Below are positions 1-10,211 of a DNA stretch of 64,000 nucleotides, in pieces. The stretch covers positions 62,001 through 126,000 of the forward strand of contig NZ_SUGA01000014.1 of assembly GCF_004963255.1 (NCBI RefSeq), in the 5' to 3' direction. This DNA comes from Mesorhizobium sp. GTDB taxonomy: Bacteria; Pseudomonadota; Alphaproteobacteria; Rhizobiales; Rhizobiaceae. Position 1 is the stretch's first letter, and the number at the start of each line of letters is the position of its first letter. The notes under the pieces are model-generated. The model saw only the letters and a program-made list of their open reading frames with translations. It did no database searches and was not told the origin of the DNA. The translations under genes were made by a program, and so were the position numbers.

Positions 1-27
1 CAGGCGCTATCGTAGAAAGATGAAAAA

Positions 28-1020
28 ATGACCGCCAAGCCGGAAATCCTGGAGATGAGACCCAAGATCACCGTCGTCGGAGTCGGCGGCGCCGGCGGCA
101 ATGCCGTCAACAACATGATCGCCGAAGGCTTGCAGGGCGTTGAGTTCGTCGTCGCCAACACCGACGCCCAGGCGCTCACCATGTCGAAATCGTCGCGGCT
201 GATCCAATTGGGCGCGCATGTCACCGAGGGCCTGGGCGCCGGGTCCTTGCCCCAGGTCGGCAGCGCCGCGGCGGAAGAATCCATCGACGAGATCATGGAT
301 CATCTGGCGGGAACGCATATGTGCTTCATCACCGCCGGCATGGGTGGCGGCACCGGGACAGGTGCCGCGCCCGTGATTGCGCGCGCCGCGCGCGATGCCG
401 GCATTTTGACGGTGGCCGTCGTCACCAAGCCTTTCACGTTCGAAGGCAAGCGCCGGACCCAGGCGGCCGAGGAGGGCATAGAACGCCTGCGCGAAAGCGC
501 CGACACCGTGATCGTCATCCCGAACCAGAATCTGTTTCGGGTCGCCGACGCCAGGACCACCTTCGCCGATGCCTTTGCCATGGCGGACCGTGTCCTCTAT
601 GCCGGTGTCGGCTGCATCACGGACCTCATCGTCAAGGAGGGCCTGATCAATCTCGATTTCGCCGACGTGAAGTCGGTGATGCGGGACATGGGCCCGGCAA
701 TGATGGGTACCGGCGAGGCCTCCGGAGAGGGACGCGCAAGGACGGCGGCCGAGGCGGCGATCGCCAACCCACTCCTCGACGAAGCCTCGATGACGGGTGC
801 CAGGGGGTTGCTTGTGTCGATCAGCGGCGGCATGGACATGACGCTGTTCGAGGTCGATGAGGCGGCGACGAGGATACGCGAGGAGGTCGACGCCGATGCA
901 GACATCATCGTCGGCGCCATCTTCGACCAGTCCCTGGCCGGAAAGTTCCGTGTGTCGGTCGTCGCGACGGGACTGCGCAAGAGCGCGAGCGTGATGCAGT
1001 TCGAGCAGAGGATCGCCTGA
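28..1020 (+). CDS. ftsZ2: FtsZ-like tubulin/GTPase paralog lacking the C-terminal linker and tail
   Basis: [11 protein letters not shown] and [15 protein letters not shown] tubulin signature; ends shortly after the globular domain at 330 aa. Confidence 0.9.
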   Translation: MTAKPEILEMRPKITVVGVGGAGGNAVNNMIAEGLQGVEFVVANTDAQALTMSKSSRLIQLGAHVTEGLGAGSLPQVGSAAAEESIDEIMDHLAGTHMCFITAGMGGGTGTGAAPVIARAARDAGILTVAVVTKPFTFEGKRRTQAAEEGIERLRESADTVIVIPNQNLFRVADARTTFADAFAMADRVLYAGVGCITDLIVKEGLINLDFADVKSVMRDMGPAMMGTGEASGEGRARTAAEAAIANPLLDEASMTGARGLLVSISGGMDMTLFEVDEAATRIREEVDADADIIVGAIFDQSLAGKFRVSVVATGLRKSASVMQFEQRIA

Positions 1021-1196
1021 CCCACCGCGATCCTCGACCGCGCCGATGGCGCGGCGCAAATAGGCTGATGCCAGCTTCCGACGGCGAATAGATCCCTGGC
1101 CGCCAGATTTCGACAGCTAGCGCACTTACACGCGCGTCTCTTCGTCGCTAATTTTCATGCCACGGCATACAGTGGCGGCTGACGGGAGAGGCTCAC

Positions 1197-2258
1197 ATGA
1201 AAAGCTTCGTCTATAACGCCCAGCCGGCGCGCGTCGTCTTCGGATCGGGCACGATCGCTAGGCTCCCGGAGGAGATCGACCGGCTGGGGCTGAAACGCGT
1301 GCTCGTGCTTGCGACACCGCCGCGGGAGGCCGATGCCCGGCGCCATGCCGAGTTCCTCGGCGACAGGGTAGCCGGCGTCTATGCCAAAGCGACGATGCAT
1401 ACGCCGGTATCCGTCACCGAGAACGCGCTGCGGGTCGCGGCGAAACTCCGGGCCGACGGGCTGGTCGCCATCGGCGGCGGCTCCACGACGGGTCTCGCCA
1501 AGGCGATCGCCTTGCGTACCGACCTGCCGCAGATCGTGATGCCGACGACCTATGCCGGCTCGGAAATGACGCCGATCCTCGGCGAGACGAAAGATGGCGT
1601 GAAGGTCACCCAATCAAGCCCGAGGGTGCTGCCGGAAGTGGTGATCTACGACGTCGACCTGACGATGACGCTTCCCGCTTCCCTGTCGGGAACAAGCGGC
1701 ATGAACGCCATCGCCCATGCCGTCGAGGCGCTCTATGCCAGGGAAAGCAACCCTGTGATCAACCTGATGGCGGCCGAGGCCATCGGCGCGTTGGTGAGTG
1801 CCTTGCCGGCCATTGCCGGGAACCCGCATGACCGCGATGCGCGCTCCGAGGCGCTTTACGGCGCCTGGCTCTGCGGCATCTGTCTCGGCTCGGTCGGCAT
1901 GGCGCTGCACCACAAGCTTTGCCATACGCTGGGCGGCAGTTTCGATCTGCCGCATGCGGAGACCCATACGATCGTGCTGCCGCATGCGCTGGCCTACAAC
2001 GCCCCTGCCGTTCCGGCCGTCATGCAAACCCTGCGGGCCGTGCTGAAGACGGATGATCCTGCCATCGCGCTCTACGACCTCGCCGGCCGGATCGGCGCAA
2101 AACGCGCGCTGTCCGAGATCGGCATGCCGTCCGACGGGATCGATATCGCGACGGACCGCGCGATGGCCAATCCTTACTGGAACCCGCGGGCGCTGGAGCG
2201 GGAACCGATCCGGACCCTTATCGCGCGCGCCTATGCCGGCGAGCCGCCGCAGGCCTGA
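1197..2258 (+). CDS. Maleylacetate reductase (iron-type alcohol dehydrogenase family)
   Basis: GGGSTTGLAKAIALRTDLPQIVMPTTYAGSEMTPILGETKDG and HHKLCHTLGG motifs typical of maleylacetate reductases. Confidence 0.85.
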   Translation: MKSFVYNAQPARVVFGSGTIARLPEEIDRLGLKRVLVLATPPREADARRHAEFLGDRVAGVYAKATMHTPVSVTENALRVAAKLRADGLVAIGGGSTTGLAKAIALRTDLPQIVMPTTYAGSEMTPILGETKDGVKVTQSSPRVLPEVVIYDVDLTMTLPASLSGTSGMNAIAHAVEALYARESNPVINLMAAEAIGALVSALPAIAGNPHDRDARSEALYGAWLCGICLGSVGMALHHKLCHTLGGSFDLPHAETHTIVLPHALAYNAPAVPAVMQTLRAVLKTDDPAIALYDLAGRIGAKRALSEIGMPSDGIDIATDRAMANPYWNPRALEREPIRTLIARAYAGEPPQA

Positions 2259-2423
2259 GACCTCGGGAGCAAACTGCACAGCGTATCAGAAAAACGAAAT
2301 TGTCGGCCGACGCTCCAGTCGTAATTGTCCCATACAGGCGAACGGCTCGGAGCCTCGGGAGGATTCCGGTTCAGCTGGCCGCCTGAGGAAGGCGCCAATC
2401 ATAGGCTGCCTGGGAGGAGGAAA

Positions 2424-3422
2424 ATGCCTGGTTCGGGCAAATCGGACGACAGGCGCCTTGGCTTCAAGGCGTCACAGGAAGTCGTCGTCGTCGCGATCTC
2501 GGTCGTGCTGTTCCTCGTCTTCTCGGCGACGCTCAACAATTTCCTGAGCCAAGGCAACATCATCGCCATCCTCAAGAACGTGTCGATCCTCGGCACGCTG
2601 GCCGTCGGCATGGGCTTCGTCGTCGTTGGCCGCGGCATCGACCTCACCATGGTGGCGGTGATGGTTGTCGGCGTCGCCTTCAGCATCTGGATTTCCACCT
2701 GGGGCATCGATTTCACGCTTGCCGTGATCTGCGGCGCCATACTGGTCGCGGCCATCGGCCTCTTCACCGGCGTCATGGTGGCGATCGCGGAGGTGCCGCC
2801 GATCTTCGCTACCTTGGCCATCGCCTCCTCGGTCTACGGCTCGGGGCGCATCGTCTTCGCCTCGGACGTGCTCTATGCGCCGCCGGATATCGCCTGGCTG
2901 AAATTCGTCGGCAATGGCAACGTGCTCGGCATACCGATGTCCGTCGTCATCTTCGGCGCGGTGGCGGCTCTCATGGGTCTCTTTCTCAGGAAGACGCGCT
3001 TTGGCCGGCTGGTCTACGCAACCGGCGACAATCCGAACGCGGCCCGCACCACCGGCCTGCCGACACGCCCGATCATCGTGACGCAATATGTCGTCAGCGC
3101 GCTCATCGCGTTCACCGCCGGCATCATCATGACCGGCCTTGTCACCGGCATCGACACGCGCCTCTACAATTCGAGCCTGATCTACGACGTGCTGCTGGTG
3201 GTCGTGCTGGGCGGCATCGGCCTGTCGGGCGGGCAGGGCGGCGTGCGCAATGTCATCGCCGGCACCATCCTGGTCGGCATCCTGACCAATGGCATGACGA
3301 TCCTCAACTTCTCCTACACCAGCCAGAACCTGATCAAGAGCGTGATCCTGCTCGGCGCCCTCGCCATCGACGCCATCATCAATCCGCGCGACGAGCAGAC
3401 CTCGCAGAGCGGCGACATCTGA
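2424..3422 (+). CDS. Sugar ABC transporter permease (RbsC family)
   Basis: Hydrophobic multi-TM protein with RbsC-like VVVLGGIGLSGGQG motif; GGGAGGAGG RBS before ATG 2424 (ORF extends upstream to 2325). Confidence 0.85.
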   Translation: MPGSGKSDDRRLGFKASQEVVVVAISVVLFLVFSATLNNFLSQGNIIAILKNVSILGTLAVGMGFVVVGRGIDLTMVAVMVVGVAFSIWISTWGIDFTLAVICGAILVAAIGLFTGVMVAIAEVPPIFATLAIASSVYGSGRIVFASDVLYAPPDIAWLKFVGNGNVLGIPMSVVIFGAVAALMGLFLRKTRFGRLVYATGDNPNAARTTGLPTRPIIVTQYVVSALIAFTAGIIMTGLVTGIDTRLYNSSLIYDVLLVVVLGGIGLSGGQGGVRNVIAGTILVGILTNGMTILNFSYTSQNLIKSVILLGALAIDAIINPRDEQTSQSGDI

Positions 3423-3458
3423 ACAAGAACTCGAACCATCAAATCAGGGAGGAAACCT

Positions 3459-4475
3459 ATGAAACTATTCAAGAAATGCCTGTTGGCGGGCATGACCGCG
3501 CTCGCGTTTCTAGGCGCCGCGCAGGTTGCGAGCGCGCAGGAAACCGATCAGGTCGGCCGGGCTGCCTATCTCGACGGCGTCAAGGGCAAGAAGGTCATCT
3601 TCGTGCCGATCTCGCAGGGTATGGACCTCAACCAGGCCTGGGTGATGGTGTGGCAGCGCCATGCCGCCCGCTATGGCTTCACGCTCGAGGTGCGCGATCC
3701 GAACGGCGACACCAATGCCGGCATCCGCGCCATGCAGGGCGCGATCGCCGAGAAGCCCGACCTGATCATCGTGCAGAACCCGGACGTGCAGACTTACGCG
3801 CGCCTTTTGAAGCAGGCGCAGGCCGCCGGCATCAAGGTGCTGCAGGTCAACATGCAGTCGGCGACCCAGACCGACTCCTATGTCGGCAATGACTGGATCG
3901 AAATGGGCCGCCTGGAGATGGGCGAGCTGGCCAAGCATTGCACCGGGCCGAACGCCGTTTCGCACAAGGTGGTGTGGCTCGCCGGCGTCCAGACGGGCGC
4001 CGCCAACATCTATATGCGCACCGGCATCGACGAGGTGCTGAAGGCCAATCCCGAGCTGCAGCTCGTCTCCGACCAGCCGGCCGACTACATCAGCGAAAAG
4101 GCCCGCCAGATCACCGAGACGGTGCTGCAGCAGCATCCCGATCTCTGCGGCATCATGGGCATCTGGGACAATGCCGAAGTCGGCGCGGGCGCGGCGGTAG
4201 CTGCCGCCGGCAAGCAGGACCAGGTCACCATCGTCACCAATGGCGCGGGTGCCGCGACGGGCTGCGAGAGCATCAAGAACGGGCTGCTCGACGTGATCTT
4301 CAACTTCAACGCGCCGATCCAGGGCGAGATCGCCGCGCAGCAGATCTCCGAGCTGCTGCAGCACCCTGACCGCAAGGCCGGCAGCGAAAAGACCATCTTC
4401 TTCGGCCCGATCACCCGCGTCGACAAGACCAATGCGACCGGCCGGAACTGCTGGAAGCCCGAAGACATCAAGTAA
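3459..4475 (+). CDS. Sugar ABC transporter periplasmic substrate-binding protein
   Basis: Signal peptide MKLFKKCLLAGMTALAFLGAAQVASAQ; Peripla_BP_4-like sequence; GGGAGG RBS. Confidence 0.85.
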   Translation: MKLFKKCLLAGMTALAFLGAAQVASAQETDQVGRAAYLDGVKGKKVIFVPISQGMDLNQAWVMVWQRHAARYGFTLEVRDPNGDTNAGIRAMQGAIAEKPDLIIVQNPDVQTYARLLKQAQAAGIKVLQVNMQSATQTDSYVGNDWIEMGRLEMGELAKHCTGPNAVSHKVVWLAGVQTGAANIYMRTGIDEVLKANPELQLVSDQPADYISEKARQITETVLQQHPDLCGIMGIWDNAEVGAGAAVAAAGKQDQVTIVTNGAGAATGCESIKNGLLDVIFNFNAPIQGEIAAQQISELLQHPDRKAGSEKTIFFGPITRVDKTNATGRNCWKPEDIK

Positions 4476-4487
4476 ACGGACTTTCCG

Positions 4488-6605
4488 ATGAGCATGGCCG
4501 AAAGCCTGGTGCGCTGGCGCTACCGTCTGCTCCCCGACCATGTGGTCGGGGAGATCCTGACCAAGAAATGGATCGACAGCGTCATTCCCTTCACGGCGCT
4601 GGTGATCCTGTGCGCGATCTTCGGCGCGATCGTGCCGGGCTTCTTCGACGTGACGACGCTGACCAATCTCAGCGGCCAGACCGCCGAGCTCGGCCTGGTC
4701 GTGCTCGGCATGACAATCGTGATGGTGTCCGGCGGCATCGATCTCTCTGTCGGCTCGACCTTCGCGCTCGCGGTGCTGGTCACGCTCTACGGCATGAATG
4801 TCCAGCAGTGGAGTTTTGGGACCGGCCTGCTGGCCTGCCTCGGCCTCGGCGTCGTCTGCGGCGCCATCAACGGCTTCCTTGTCGGCTTCCTGCGCATGCG
4901 GGCGTTCCTGACCACGCTGGTCACGCTCATCATCTACCGGTCCACCTTCGACATCGTCTTCCCGCATGTCTCGACGGCGATCGTCACCAGCGGGCCGGAT
5001 TCGCCGACCTATGATTTTCTCGGCTTCGGCACGGTCTGGGGCGTGCCGACATCCTTCGCCGTCTTCGTGGTCATTGCGCTGGTGATCCACCTGGTGCTGT
5101 CGCGCGCCCGCTATGGCTGGCGGCTGTTCGCGGTCGGCGGCGCGCGCCGCTCCGCCTACAATGCCGGCATCAATGTGCGCTTCACCCTGTTCAGCGCCTA
5201 TGTGCTTTGTTCGGTGCTGGTCGCGCTCTCCGGTTTCTTCTTCTCGGCGCGCATCGGCAGTGCCGCGTCCGATATCGGCACTGGGCTCGAGCTGCAGGTG
5301 CTGACCGCGACTGTGCTCGGCGGCATCTCGCTCGGCGGCGGACGCGGCTCGGTCGCCAAGGCGCTGATGGGCACGCTCTTCGTGCTCGTCCTGTCGAACA
5401 GCCTGCTCGCGCTCGCCGTGCCCGGCCCGGTCAACTACCTGATCCTCGGCCTCGTGCTGCTGCTCTCGGTCATGCTCGACGTGCGCTGGGTGAAGAACCG
5501 CCACAAGATCCTGCGCAGCGTCTATATCTCGCCGACCTTCGCCAAGATGCCGCAGGCGATCTCGACCGCGCCCGGCGCGCCAATGGCTGTGAACGACCGG
5601 CTGAAGGATGTCGGCGTCATCGGCCTCGGCTTTCTCGATGGCGCCGAGGATGTGATCTTCGACCGCCAGGACCGGCTCTATACCGGCAGCCGGCAGGGCG
5701 ACATATTGCGCTTCCAGCCGCCGCACTACACCGAGAGCGAAGTCTTCGCCCATATCGGCGGCTCGCCGCTTGGCATGGCGTTCGACCGCGACGACAATCT
5801 CGTCATCTGCGTCGCCGGCATGGGCCTCTACCAGGTCTCGCCGGCGGGCGAGGTGAAGCTGCTCACCGCCGAGACCAACCGCTCGCTGACATCGGTCGTC
5901 GACGACTCGACCATGAAGCTTGCTGACGACTGCGACATCCTCCCAGACGGCCGCATCGTCTTTTCCGAAGCTACCGTCCGTTTCGAGATGCACGATTGGT
6001 ACGCGGACGCGCTGGAGAGCCGCGGCAACGGTCGCATCATCGTCCACGACCCCAAGTCCGGTTCGACGCGCACCCTGTTGTCGAACCTGGTGTTTCCGAA
6101 TGGCATCTGCACGGCCTTCGACGGGCAGTCGGTGCTGTTCGCGGAAAGCTGGGCCTGCCGCATCAGCCGCTACTATTTCGACGGGCCGAAGAAGGGCAAG
6201 GTGGAGCGCGTCATCGAGGGACTGCCCGGCTATCCCGACAACATCAACCGAGCCTCCGACGGCACCTACTGGCTGGCGCTGATGGGCATGCGCACGCCGG
6301 CGCTCGACCTTTCGCTGGAAATGCCGGGCTTCCGCCGCCGCATGGCGCGGCGCGTATCGGAGGATGCCTGGCTGATGCCCAACCTCAACACCGGCTGCGT
6401 GCTGCGCTTTGACGAGAAGGGCCAGATCCTGGAAAGCCTGTGGGATCAGGCCGGCGAGAAGCATCCGATGATCACTTCGATGCGCGAGCACAAAGGCATC
6501 CTCTATCTCTGCGGCATCTTCAACAACCGCATGGGAACGCTGCCGCTGAAGGGCGCCGATCCCAGCTGGTTCAGCTCGGATTCCTACTGGGGCGAAAAGC
6601 CATGA
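4488..6605 (+). CDS. Fusion protein: RbsC-type ABC permease (N-terminal ~330 aa) plus strictosidine synthase/SMP-30-like beta-propeller (C-terminal ~340 aa)
   Basis: Permease motifs (SGGIDLSVGSTFAL, TVLGGISLGGGRGSV) then LVFPNGICTAFDGQSVLFAESWACRISRY and GLPGYPDNINRASDGTYWLALMGMR, continuous frame. Confidence 0.88.
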   Translation: MSMAESLVRWRYRLLPDHVVGEILTKKWIDSVIPFTALVILCAIFGAIVPGFFDVTTLTNLSGQTAELGLVVLGMTIVMVSGGIDLSVGSTFALAVLVTLYGMNVQQWSFGTGLLACLGLGVVCGAINGFLVGFLRMRAFLTTLVTLIIYRSTFDIVFPHVSTAIVTSGPDSPTYDFLGFGTVWGVPTSFAVFVVIALVIHLVLSRARYGWRLFAVGGARRSAYNAGINVRFTLFSAYVLCSVLVALSGFFFSARIGSAASDIGTGLELQVLTATVLGGISLGGGRGSVAKALMGTLFVLVLSNSLLALAVPGPVNYLILGLVLLLSVMLDVRWVKNRHKILRSVYISPTFAKMPQAISTAPGAPMAVNDRLKDVGVIGLGFLDGAEDVIFDRQDRLYTGSRQGDILRFQPPHYTESEVFAHIGGSPLGMAFDRDDNLVICVAGMGLYQVSPAGEVKLLTAETNRSLTSVVDDSTMKLADDCDILPDGRIVFSEATVRFEMHDWYADALESRGNGRIIVHDPKSGSTRTLLSNLVFPNGICTAFDGQSVLFAESWACRISRYYFDGPKKGKVERVIEGLPGYPDNINRASDGTYWLALMGMRTPALDLSLEMPGFRRRMARRVSEDAWLMPNLNTGCVLRFDEKGQILESLWDQAGEKHPMITSMREHKGILYLCGIFNNRMGTLPLKGADPSWFSSDSYWGEKP

Positions 6606-7696
6606 GCGCCGTGAGCCGGCTTTTCGATCGCTTCCTTGGCCGTGGCGACTGGGCGGTGACCGTTCCGACGCTCGACGGGCCGCTGCTGCCCAACCAGGAT
6701 CTTGAGGAGGCGGAGCTCTTCGCAGGCCTCGCTGAGGCCGACAATCTGGTGCGGACCGAAAAGGGCATGTTGGCGAGCAGCGCGAACCGGCTGATGCGGT
6801 TCGATGCCGACGGCAAGGCTGAGGTCCTGCAGGAATTTCCGAGCGAGATCACCGCGCTCGCCCATGCACGCGGCATGACCGCCCTGGCCACCGACGGCAA
6901 GGGAGTCATCGTCCGGGGCGGCCTGCATGACGGGCGGCAGGCGACGGGCGACGAGGCCCACAGGCTGTCCTGCGTCACCGCGCTGACTTTCCTCGACAGC
7001 AACACCTTGCTGGTCGCCAACGGCTCGGCCACGCTGCCGGCGAGCGCCTGGCGCCGCGACCTGATGCAGAAGAACGCTTCAGGCTCGCTCTGGCGCCTCG
7101 ACCTGAAAAGCGGCCGGCTGGAGCTGATCCGCGACGGCCTCGCCTGGCCGGCCGGCATCGCCACGACCGGGTCAAACCGCGTCTACGTCACCGAGGCCTG
7201 GCGCCATCGCGTGCTGGCGATCGATCTCGCCGGCAAGGCGATGGCGCCGGTGCTGGAACACCTGCCGGCCTATCCGGCGCGCATCGCGCCCGCCTTCAAC
7301 GCCGGCTACTGGTTGACCTTCTATTCCGTGCGCAACCAGCTGGTGGAGTTCATCCTGCGCGAGGAGACTTTTCGCAAGCGCATGCTGGTTGAGATACCGG
7401 AAGCCTACTGGATGGCGCCGTCGCTCAGCTCGTGGCGCGACTACCGCGAGCCGATGCAGGGCAGCCAGCTCAAGCAGATGAACGTGCTGAAGCCTTACGC
7501 GGTCACCAGGTCCTACGGGCTGGTGGTCCATTGCGACCAGAACATGAAGCCGCTGTCGAGCTTCCATTCGCGGGCCGACGGCACGGTGCACGGCACGATC
7601 AGCGCCTGCGAGGTCGACGACGATCTGCTCGTCGCCTCGCGCGGCGGGTCGAGGATCGTGCGCGTGGCCAAAGCCGCCAGCGGCAAGCGGGGTTAA
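6602..7696 (+). CDS. Strictosidine synthase/SMP-30-like beta-propeller protein
   Basis: GLAWPAGIATTGSNRVYVTEAWRHRVLAIDL and LPAYPARIAPAFNAGYWLTF; ATGA overlap with the preceding stop. Confidence 0.8.
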   Translation: MSAVSRLFDRFLGRGDWAVTVPTLDGPLLPNQDLEEAELFAGLAEADNLVRTEKGMLASSANRLMRFDADGKAEVLQEFPSEITALAHARGMTALATDGKGVIVRGGLHDGRQATGDEAHRLSCVTALTFLDSNTLLVANGSATLPASAWRRDLMQKNASGSLWRLDLKSGRLELIRDGLAWPAGIATTGSNRVYVTEAWRHRVLAIDLAGKAMAPVLEHLPAYPARIAPAFNAGYWLTFYSVRNQLVEFILREETFRKRMLVEIPEAYWMAPSLSSWRDYREPMQGSQLKQMNVLKPYAVTRSYGLVVHCDQNMKPLSSFHSRADGTVHGTISACEVDDDLLVASRGGSRIVRVAKAASGKRG

Positions 7697-7699
7697 GCG

Positions 7700-9196
7700 A
7701 TGTCGGATAACATCATCGAGCTCAGGGACGCGACCAAGGCGTTCTCGCGCATCCCCGCCTTCAAGAACGTCACTTTCGACTTGCGCAAGGGTGAGATCCA
7801 CGCGCTGCTCGGCGAAAACGGCGCCGGCAAATCGACGCTGACTAAGGTCATGGCCGGCGTGTTCAAGCTGACCGAAGGCAAGCTGTTCTTCGACGGCAAG
7901 GAGGTGTCCTTCGCCACGCCCGCCGAGGCGCTGCGCGCCGGCATCGCCATGGTGTTCCAGGAGACCAATTTGGTGCCTGCCATGACGGTGGCGCAGAACC
8001 TCTATCTTGGCGAGGAGAAGATGTTCAACCGGCTGCGCGGCCTCTACATCCAGGCGCGCCAGTTCCTCGCCGGCATGGGTTTCCAGGTCGACCCGACCGC
8101 GCAGGTGAGCACGCTGGGCGCCGCCCACAAGCAGATGGTGGAGATAGCCCGCGCCGTCCACCACAAGGCCCGCGTCATCATCTTCGACGAGCCGACCGCG
8201 ACGCTGACCCCGGAAGAGAAACGCCATTTCTTCAACCTCCTGCAGCGGCTGGTGAAGGAAGGCATCGCCATCATCTTCATCACCCATGCGCTGGAGGAGG
8301 CGCTCGCCGTCGCCAACCGGATCACCGTGATGCGCGACGGCGAGATCGTGGCTTCGGGCGAGGCCAAGGGTTTCACCCGCGCCTCGATCGTGCAGGCCAT
8401 GGTCGGCCGGACGCTCACCGAAACGCTGCATGGCGAGGTCAAGCGCACCGCGCGGCCCTATGGCGACAAGGTGCTTTCGGTTGAGAACCTGTCCTGCGCC
8501 AGCCTGGTGCGCAACTCGTCCTTCTCCGTCTTTTCGGGCCAGGTCACCGGCATGTTCGGATTGGTCGGCGCCGGCCGCACCGAGATGGCCAAGGTCGTTG
8601 CCGGGCTGTTGAAGCGCAACATCTTCCATGGCGGCGAAATCCGCCTGCTCGGCAAGTCGGTGCGCTATCGCGTGCCCAGGCCGGCGGTGCGCGACGGCAT
8701 CGTCTATGTGACGGAGGACCGCAAGTTCGACGGCTTCTTCGAGACGATGACGGCCGGTGAGAACCTGCAGATCGGCGAACTGACCGAGAAATCCAACCCG
8801 GTGTCGATCGTGTCCCTGGCGCGCGCCAGGGAACTCGCCAAGCAATGGGGCGAGCGGCTCAGGCTGAAGCAGATCAGCCAGCGCGCCAGGATGATCGAGC
8901 TTTCCGGCGGCAACCAGCAAAAGGTCGTGATCGCCAAATCGCTCATCCAGCAGCCCAAGCTGGTGATCTTCGACGAGCCGACGCGCGGCGTCGATGTCGG
9001 CGCCATCGTCGAGATCCACCAGCTCATCAGCGATCTTGCCGATCAGGGCATGGCCGTCGTCGTCATCTCGTCTTATCTGCCGGAAATCCTTGCGGTTTCC
9101 GACCGCATCCTGGTCGTGAAGCGCGGCCGCGTGGTCGAAGAGATGATGCTGTCGGACGCAACCGAGGAACGCGTCATGTTCGCCGCCGTTCATTGA
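7700..9196 (+). CDS. Sugar ABC transporter ATP-binding protein (RbsA/MglA type, two ABC domains)
   Basis: Walker A GENGAGKST; LSGGNQQKVVIAKSL; DEPTRGVDVGA. Confidence 0.93.
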   Translation: MSDNIIELRDATKAFSRIPAFKNVTFDLRKGEIHALLGENGAGKSTLTKVMAGVFKLTEGKLFFDGKEVSFATPAEALRAGIAMVFQETNLVPAMTVAQNLYLGEEKMFNRLRGLYIQARQFLAGMGFQVDPTAQVSTLGAAHKQMVEIARAVHHKARVIIFDEPTATLTPEEKRHFFNLLQRLVKEGIAIIFITHALEEALAVANRITVMRDGEIVASGEAKGFTRASIVQAMVGRTLTETLHGEVKRTARPYGDKVLSVENLSCASLVRNSSFSVFSGQVTGMFGLVGAGRTEMAKVVAGLLKRNIFHGGEIRLLGKSVRYRVPRPAVRDGIVYVTEDRKFDGFFETMTAGENLQIGELTEKSNPVSIVSLARARELAKQWGERLRLKQISQRARMIELSGGNQQKVVIAKSLIQQPKLVIFDEPTRGVDVGAIVEIHQLISDLADQGMAVVVISSYLPEILAVSDRILVVKRGRVVEEMMLSDATEERVMFAAVH

Positions 9197-9299
9197 ACTG
9201 GAACAGATTTGCTGGCTAAGGCCTGGAACGGCCCTATTGCCTTGCAATCGCTTCCGCGTCTGAATAGGTCAGGAGGCCAGATCACCTGCCCGAGCGGAC

Positions 9300-10196
9300 A
9301 TGTCCAGCATCAACCTCAAACTTCTGCAGACGTTCCTGCTCGCCGCCGAAAACGGCAGCTTCCGGCGCGCGGCCGAAGAGAGCAACCGTTCGCCTTCGGC
9401 CGTTTCCATGCAGATACGCGACCTCGAGGAGCAGATCGGCATCTCGCTCTTCATCCGCACGGCGCAGCGCGCCAGCCTGACGCCGGAAGGCCAGGTTCTG
9501 TTCGAGGAGATCGCCAATGCGATGTCGCAGGTGCAGACCAGCCTCGACCGGCTGACCGAGATCGCGGCGCGGCGCAAGGGCAAGGTGCAGATCGCCTGCG
9601 CGCCGACGCTGGCGGCGAGCCGGCTGGGCGACATATTGGCGACGTTCAAGCTGCGCTATCCGCGCTCGATCGTCGAGGTCATCGAAACCCCGCCGCAGGC
9701 CGCGCTTGCCCTGTTGCAGCAACAGGAGGTCGAGTTCTATCTCGGCCCGGAAGTGCCGAACCTCAACGACTTCCAGTTCGAGTCGATCCTGGACGACCCG
9801 CTGATGGCCTGCATCCCGGTGGAGACCTATGGCGGCGAGAAGAAGCTCAATCTGTCCGACCTCAAGGGCTTCCCGCTGATCCTGCTCAACCGCAAGACGG
9901 CGGTGCGCGGCCTTCTCGACCGGCTGACGGCGGCGGAAGGCATCGAGCTCAAGCCGCAATACGAAGTCGAAAGCGCGCAGACGGCCGTGGCGCTGGTGTC
10001 GTCGGGACTGGGCGTCTGCGTGGTGCCGGGCATCGCCATCTCGCGCAACGACGAGCGTATGCGGGTGGTGCCGATCGACCATCGCGACGCCCATCGCGCC
10101 GTCGGCATCATCACCGCGCGCGGCTACGTGCACCACTCCTTTTCGGAGCAGCTGATGAACCTGATCCGCACCAATCTGCGCGAGCTGGCTCACTGA
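9300..10196 (+). CDS. LysR family transcriptional regulator
   Basis: N-terminal HTH (LLQTFLLAAENGSFRRAAEESNRSPSAVSMQIRDLEEQIG) and LysR effector domain. Confidence 0.92.
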   Translation: MSSINLKLLQTFLLAAENGSFRRAAEESNRSPSAVSMQIRDLEEQIGISLFIRTAQRASLTPEGQVLFEEIANAMSQVQTSLDRLTEIAARRKGKVQIACAPTLAASRLGDILATFKLRYPRSIVEVIETPPQAALALLQQQEVEFYLGPEVPNLNDFQFESILDDPLMACIPVETYGGEKKLNLSDLKGFPLILLNRKTAVRGLLDRLTAAEGIELKPQYEVESAQTAVALVSSGLGVCVVPGIAISRNDERMRVVPIDHRDAHRAVGIITARGYVHHSFSEQLMNLIRTNLRELAH

Positions 10197-10211
10197 CGGT
10201 TCTGCAGCGGC

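Noticed and set aside
7-1059. 350-aa minus-strand ORF over ftsZ2
   Set aside because: Antisense to a clear FtsZ homolog.
3510-6491. 993-aa minus-strand ORF antisense to the binding protein and fused permease
   Set aside because: Low-complexity R/D/H/A-rich translation without domain motifs, typical of antisense frames in high-GC DNA; the plus-strand genes are unambiguous.
7172-9247. 691-aa minus-strand ORF antisense to the RbsA-type ATPase
   Set aside because: Mirrors the coding strand of a strong ABC ATPase; composition is artefactual.
9197-9299. GGAAC motifs before the LysR gene considered as EcfG promoters
   Set aside because: The sequence 16-17 nt downstream lacks CGTT or a close variant.
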